NCBI GenBank assembly: GCA_024653905.1
Contig: JANLGZ010000033.1
Location: forward strand, 1 to 7,863
From: an archaeon
GTDB taxonomy: Archaea > Iainarchaeota > Iainarchaeia > Iainarchaeales > Iainarchaeaceae
Direction: 5' to 3'
Length of the DNA stretch: 7,863 nucleotides
Part shown: positions 5,166 to 7,863 of the stretch, one piece after another
Numbering within the stretch: position 1 is the stretch's first letter
How the letters are laid out: the number at the start of each line of letters is the position of its first letter
Notes under the pieces: generated by a model
Database searches by the model: none
What the model was told of the DNA's origin: nothing
The model's input: the letters and a program-made list of their open reading frames with translations, nothing else
Translations under genes and position numbers: made by a program

Positions 5166-6445
5166 AAAGTATTTTCAGCCTTAATTTCTTTAGCTCCGTT
5201 CATGTACGGTTGTAAAGCTTTTGGGATTTTTATTACTCCGTTATTATAATGAGTTTCAAGTAAAGCCCTTAATGCTCTTGAGGTTGCAATAGCCGTGCTG
5301 TTCAAAGTATGAACATATTCTTTTGTGCCATCTTTATTCCTAAATTTTACATTAGAGCGAACCGCTTGATAAGTGGTACAATTGGAATTTGAAACAACCT
5401 CTCTGTACTTTTCTTCTCTGGGCATCCAGACTTCCATATCATATTTTTTAGCCGCAACAATTCCGATATCCCCTGTACAAATATTTACAATTCGGTAGGC
5501 CAAGCCAAGTTCTTTGAAAATTTCCTCAGCATTTTGCATTAACTCTTCATGCAAGTTCCATGAATCTTCAGGTTTGCAAAAAATAAACTGTTCAATTTTA
5601 TTGAACTGATGAACTCTGAAAATTCCTCGCGTATCAATACCATGCTTGCCTATTTCTTTTCGAAAACACGGAGAAATTCCAGCAAACTTAATTGGGAGTT
5701 TTTCTGCAGGGAGAATTTCGTTCCTGAACATTGCAGCCATTGGATGTTCAGAAGTTGCAATAAGATAAAGATCCTCCCCCTCGATTTTATACATAACGTT
5801 CTCGAAATCATTTAAATCTGTGACCCCAGAATATGCTTCACGATTCATTAAAAGAGGCGGCTGAATAACAGTGTAACCTTTATTCATTAATTTGTCAAGG
5901 GCAAATCTTTGTAATGCAAAATCAAGTAATGCAAACTGCCCTTTCAAAAAATAAAATCCAGCCCCAGCAACTTTAGTCGCACGGTCAAAATCAGCCCACC
6001 CATGCTTTTCCAAAAGCTCACCATGAGGAGGAAGCTCTTTTCTTGAAATTTTTTCCCCAAATTCTTTTATCACAACATTTTCAGAATCATCTTTCCCATA
6101 AGGAACGGAGTCATGCAACACATTAGGAAGGCGCATCAAATAATAATCTATTTTTTCTTTCAACGGAGCAGAAGTTTTTTCGATTTCTTTGATTTTATCC
6201 GGGAGTTTTTTTGCTTCAGCAATTTTCTGTTTTGCATCTTTTTTTTCAGCAAGCAGTTTTTTTACCTCTTCGGTTATTTCATTTCTTTTAGCCCTGAGAT
6301 TTTCCCCTTCCTGAAGTTTTTCACGGTATTCTTTATCCAACTTGAGGACCTCTTTAATCCAAGGTTGTTTTTCAGAATCTTTCCTTTTATCAAGGCCCTT
6401 CTTAACCAAATCAGGGTTTTCCCTTACAAATTTGAGATCAAGCAT
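5162..6445 (-). CDS. serS: Seryl-tRNA synthetase (class II, common type)
   Basis: Attaches serine to tRNA-Ser (and to tRNA-Sec where present). At 427 residues it has family length. Residues about 28-100 form the charged helical arm that grips the long variable arm of tRNA-Ser. The catalytic core has motif 1 around GYTVIQPPLL (190-199), the serine-recognition TSE (231-233), motif 2 starting FRKEIGKHGIDTRG (261-274), SNSNCTTYQAVR (352-363) and motif 3 LNSTAIATSRALRAL (381-395). The LNSTAIATSR form is typical of archaeal and eukaryotic enzymes. It is the common SerRS, not the rare methanogen type. The start at 6445 fits the family (MLDLKFVRENPD) and has GTGAT, a piece of the Shine-Dalgarno consensus, just upstream. 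A TATA-like box is centred 26 nt upstream. It is divergent from trm56 with a 60-nt gap. Confidence 0.97.
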   Translation of the reverse strand: MLDLKFVRENPDLVKKGLDKRKDSEKQPWIKEVLKLDKEYREKLQEGENLRAKRNEITEEVKKLLAEKKDAKQKIAEAKKLPDKIKEIEKTSAPLKEKIDYYLMRLPNVLHDSVPYGKDDSENVVIKEFGEKISRKELPPHGELLEKHGWADFDRATKVAGAGFYFLKGQFALLDFALQRFALDKLMNKGYTVIQPPLLMNREAYSGVTDLNDFENVMYKIEGEDLYLIATSEHPMAAMFRNEILPAEKLPIKFAGISPCFRKEIGKHGIDTRGIFRVHQFNKIEQFIFCKPEDSWNLHEELMQNAEEIFKELGLAYRIVNICTGDIGIVAAKKYDMEVWMPREEKYREVVSNSNCTTYQAVRSNVKFRNKDGTKEYVHTLNSTAIATSRALRALLETHYNNGVIKIPKALQPYMNGAKEIKAENTF

Positions 6446-6465
6446 AAAATCACGATGAATTTAAG

Positions 6466-6475
6466 TAAAATAAAG
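6466..6475 (-). promoter_or_regulatory. Candidate TATA box of serS
   Basis: The minus strand reads CTTTATTTTA, centred about 26 nt before the serS ATG. It closely resembles the lysS box. It abuts the candidate trm56 box, so the 60-nt gap would hold two back-to-back promoters. Confidence 0.5.
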
Positions 6476-6484
6476 AATAAAAAC
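6475..6484 (+). promoter_or_regulatory. Candidate TATA box of trm56
   Basis: GAATAAAAAC is centred about 26 nt before the ATG at 6506. The match to a TATA box is only fair; the placement is what supports it. Confidence 0.35.
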
Positions 6485-6505
6485 TGCTCTAGAGAGAAAT
6501 TAACT

Positions 6506-7036
6506 ATGATTAAAGAAATTGTAGTGCTCCGTTATGGGCACAGGTATGTAAGAGATTACAGAGTTACAAGCCATTGTTGTTTGGTTGCAAGGGCTTTTGG
6601 CGCAAATAAAGTAGAGGTGATTGGAGATAAAGATGAAAGTATTGAAAACACAGTTAACACAATGAATAAACAATGGGGTAAAGGCGCTAATGTTGAATTT
6701 TTTGACAGCTGGAGAAAAAGAATAACCCATTACAAACAAAAAGGATTTACTTCCGTGCATTTGACAATGTATGGTTTGCCAGTTCAGGAAACGGAGCAGA
6801 CACTTAGAGGGTTTGATAAATTATTAGTTATCATTGGCTCGCAAAAAGTAGAGAAAGAAGTTTATGAAATGGCAGATTATAATGTGTCTGTAACTCTCCA
6901 ACCTCACTCAGAGATAGCTGCAATGGCTGTTTTTTTGGATAGATTACAGGAAGGAAAAGAGCTGGCAAAAAAATTTGCAGGGGCAAAAATTAATATTGAA
7001 CCCATGGCAAAAGGGAAAAAAGTCAGCAAAAAATAA
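6506..7036 (+). CDS. trm56: tRNA (cytidine(56)-2'-O)-methyltransferase aTrm56
   Basis: SPOUT-class enzyme that transfers a methyl group from S-adenosylmethionine to the ribose of C56 in the T loop of archaeal tRNAs, stabilising the D-loop/T-loop contact. The 176 residues match the family from the start: VVLRYGHR..RD.RVTSH (6-23), ARAFGA (28-33), HLTMYGLP (85-92), then the C-terminal knot region EVYEMADYNVSV (118-129) and QPHSEIAAMAVFLDRL (132-147). The usual GNQPHSE reads TLQPHSE here. The tail is Lys-rich. An in-frame ATG at 6455 would add 17 residues not expected in the family and would leave almost no promoter space. No strong Shine-Dalgarno is seen, which fits a leaderless mRNA. It is followed after 48 nt by tfe on the same strand. 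Both tRNA-Lys genes and, by family, other archaeal tRNAs are substrates. Confidence 0.93.
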   Translation: MIKEIVVLRYGHRYVRDYRVTSHCCLVARAFGANKVEVIGDKDESIENTVNTMNKQWGKGANVEFFDSWRKRITHYKQKGFTSVHLTMYGLPVQETEQTLRGFDKLLVIIGSQKVEKEVYEMADYNVSVTLQPHSEIAAMAVFLDRLQEGKELAKKFAGAKINIEPMAKGKKVSKK

Positions 7037-7052
7037 CTAAAAATTCATTTTA

Positions 7053-7063
7053 CTTTAAAAAAC
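7053..7063 (+). promoter_or_regulatory. Candidate TATA box of tfe
   Basis: CTTTAAAAAAC is centred about 27 nt before the tfe ATG. It may give tfe its own start in addition to read-through from trm56. The support is position and composition. Confidence 0.4.
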
Positions 7064-7084
7064 AATAACGGTAGGAAATGTATT

Positions 7085-7627
7085 ATGGCTAAACTTCCAA
7101 AGAAAAAAATTTATGAATACTTATTAGTTAAAGATTTTTTGAATTCAGTTGCAGGAAATCATGCAGTTGAATTAGTGAAAATTTGTTCAAGTAAAAGAAA
7201 ACCTGTTACTGATGAAGAAATTGGTAAAAAACTGCCTTTAAAAATAACAGAAATCAGAACTGTTTTGAACAGGCTTCATTACAGAGGGATTGCTTGTTAC
7301 CAGAAAACAAAAAATCTGAAAACGGGATGGTATTCATATACTTGGGAGATTAAAGCACCTAGGATTGCTTCATTAATATTAGAACAGCAAGCAGAAGAAA
7401 TAACTAAACTCGAAAAAGAGATAGAATTTGAGGGGACTCACGCTTTTTTCAGCGCAGGAAAAGACAGTTCATTTTACCCATTTGAAATTGCAGCAGAATA
7501 CGGGTTTAAATGCCCAGATACAGGCAGACCGCTAAAAGCAATAGATAACAAGAAAAGAGTTAAAGAATTAAGAAAGAAAATTGATTTGATGAGATCTGAA
7601 TTAACAGACTTAGAAAAAGCAGTTTAA
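7085..7627 (+). CDS. tfe: Transcription initiation factor E subunit alpha (TFE-alpha) with degenerate zinc ribbon
   Basis: General transcription factor that helps RNA polymerase with TBP and TFB open promoters. It has 180 residues, within the family range. Residues about 10-95 form the winged helix, including the conserved LNRLHYRGIA (61-70) and GWYSYTWEI (81-89). A helical linker follows (about 95-115), then the zinc-ribbon region (119-150) and a charged helical tail. The ribbon scaffold is recognisable (FYPFEIAAEYGFKCPDTGRPL, 130-150). However, the first CxxC is replaced by Ser123 and Lys126, and the second keeps only Cys143, with Thr146 in place of its partner. Zinc binding is therefore unlikely. 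The start at 7085 has a purine-rich GGTAGGA about 8 nt upstream; the ATG at 7078 is out of frame. It follows trm56 by 48 nt. Confidence 0.93.
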   Translation: MAKLPKKKIYEYLLVKDFLNSVAGNHAVELVKICSSKRKPVTDEEIGKKLPLKITEIRTVLNRLHYRGIACYQKTKNLKTGWYSYTWEIKAPRIASLILEQQAEEITKLEKEIEFEGTHAFFSAGKDSSFYPFEIAAEYGFKCPDTGRPLKAIDNKKRVKELRKKIDLMRSELTDLEKAV

Positions 7628-7792
7628 AATACACTAATTCTTGGACACATATCAGAATACATTTTACACTTAGACAAAACCAGCAAATCTAAAATAAAAC
7701 CAAATAATAGCTTTAAATAAGTAATAAAAGTAAAAAATATCTTTAAAATAAATTTGAAGGCAAAAGAAAGGAGATTAGGCAAAATAATTGGG
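7628..7792. other. AT-rich gap between tfe and the initiator tRNA
   Basis: About 200 nt separate tfe from the tRNA. I see no protein frame, stable hairpin or repeat array here. Several short A/T runs could serve as the tfe terminator, but none stands out. Confidence 0.5.
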
Positions 7793-7803
7793 TTTATTAA
7801 ACT
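7793..7803 (+). promoter_or_regulatory. Candidate TATA box of initiator tRNA-Met
   Basis: TTTATTAAACT begins after AATTGGG. Its centre is 30-34 nt upstream of the tRNA 5' end, roughly as in the two tRNA-Lys genes. It lacks the GCGAA-TATATTC form of those promoters, so tRNA promoters here are not all copies of one element. Confidence 0.45.
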
Positions 7804-7830
7804 TATGTCTAATGAGTATATTTGTTTTAA

Positions 7831-7863
7831 AGCGGGGTAGGGCAGCCAGGAGTGCCCGTCGGG
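7831..7863 (+). tRNA. Initiator tRNA-Met, 5' part cut by the window edge
   Basis: The last 33 bases match the start of archaeal initiator tRNAs: acceptor strand AGCGGGG beginning with A1, then TA, and a D arm GGGC-AGCCAGGAGT-GCCC. The 5' half of an anticodon stem TCGGG comes last, with the GGG run that marks initiators. The anticodon and 3' half lie outside the window, so CAU is not seen directly. The call rests on close resemblance to remembered archaeal initiator sequences. Confidence 0.85.

Noticed and set aside
6113..6505. N-terminal extension of Trm56 back to 6113
   Set aside because: It is a Phe-rich low-complexity reading opposite the Lys-rich serS arm; the true family N-terminus begins at 6506.

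Overview
The window is archaeal. The evidence is a class I lysyl-tRNA synthetase, transcription factor TFE-alpha, an aTrm56-type SPOUT methyltransferase (an archaeal family), an archaeal-type initiator tRNA cut by the right edge, tRNA genes without encoded CCA, and BRE/TATA-like boxes in place of -35/-10 promoters. Protein genes are AT-rich, while the tRNAs and one intergenic block are clearly GC-richer. I cannot fix the lineage; a DPANN-type or other uncultivated archaeon is a guess.

Layout. (1) 1-1946, plus strand: the C-terminal half of an Amt ammonium transporter, then glnA (type I glutamine synthetase) 4 nt later, closed by a hairpin/T-tract. This pair takes up and assimilates ammonium. 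(2) 2135-4797, minus strand, transcribed leftward: tRNA-Lys(UUU), a GC-rich spacer, lysS, tRNA-Lys(CUU). Both lysine tRNA isoacceptors flank the gene for their own synthetase, and each sits in a 119-nt block with the same promoter. The synthetase carries an extra C-terminal domain of about 220 residues that resembles the B3/B4 (editing-type) domain of phenylalanyl-tRNA synthetase beta. (3) 4878-5165, plus strand: a one-domain rhodanese, divergent from tRNA-Lys(UUU). (4) 5162-6445, minus strand: serS, whose stop overlaps the rhodanese stop. (5) 6506-7627, plus strand: trm56 and tfe. (6) From 7831: the 5' half of initiator tRNA-Met.

Right of glnA nearly everything serves translation or transcription start: two synthetases, two tRNAs for one of them, a tRNA-modifying enzyme whose target C56 is present in both tRNA-Lys genes, an initiator tRNA and a general transcription factor.

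The main points for a second look are the LysRS-B3/B4 fusion, its placement between both cognate tRNAs, a GC-rich spacer (4620-4723) that folds better as minus-strand RNA, a TFE zinc ribbon with only one of four cysteines, and AT boxes 26-28 nt upstream of five start codons, which suggest leaderless mRNAs.
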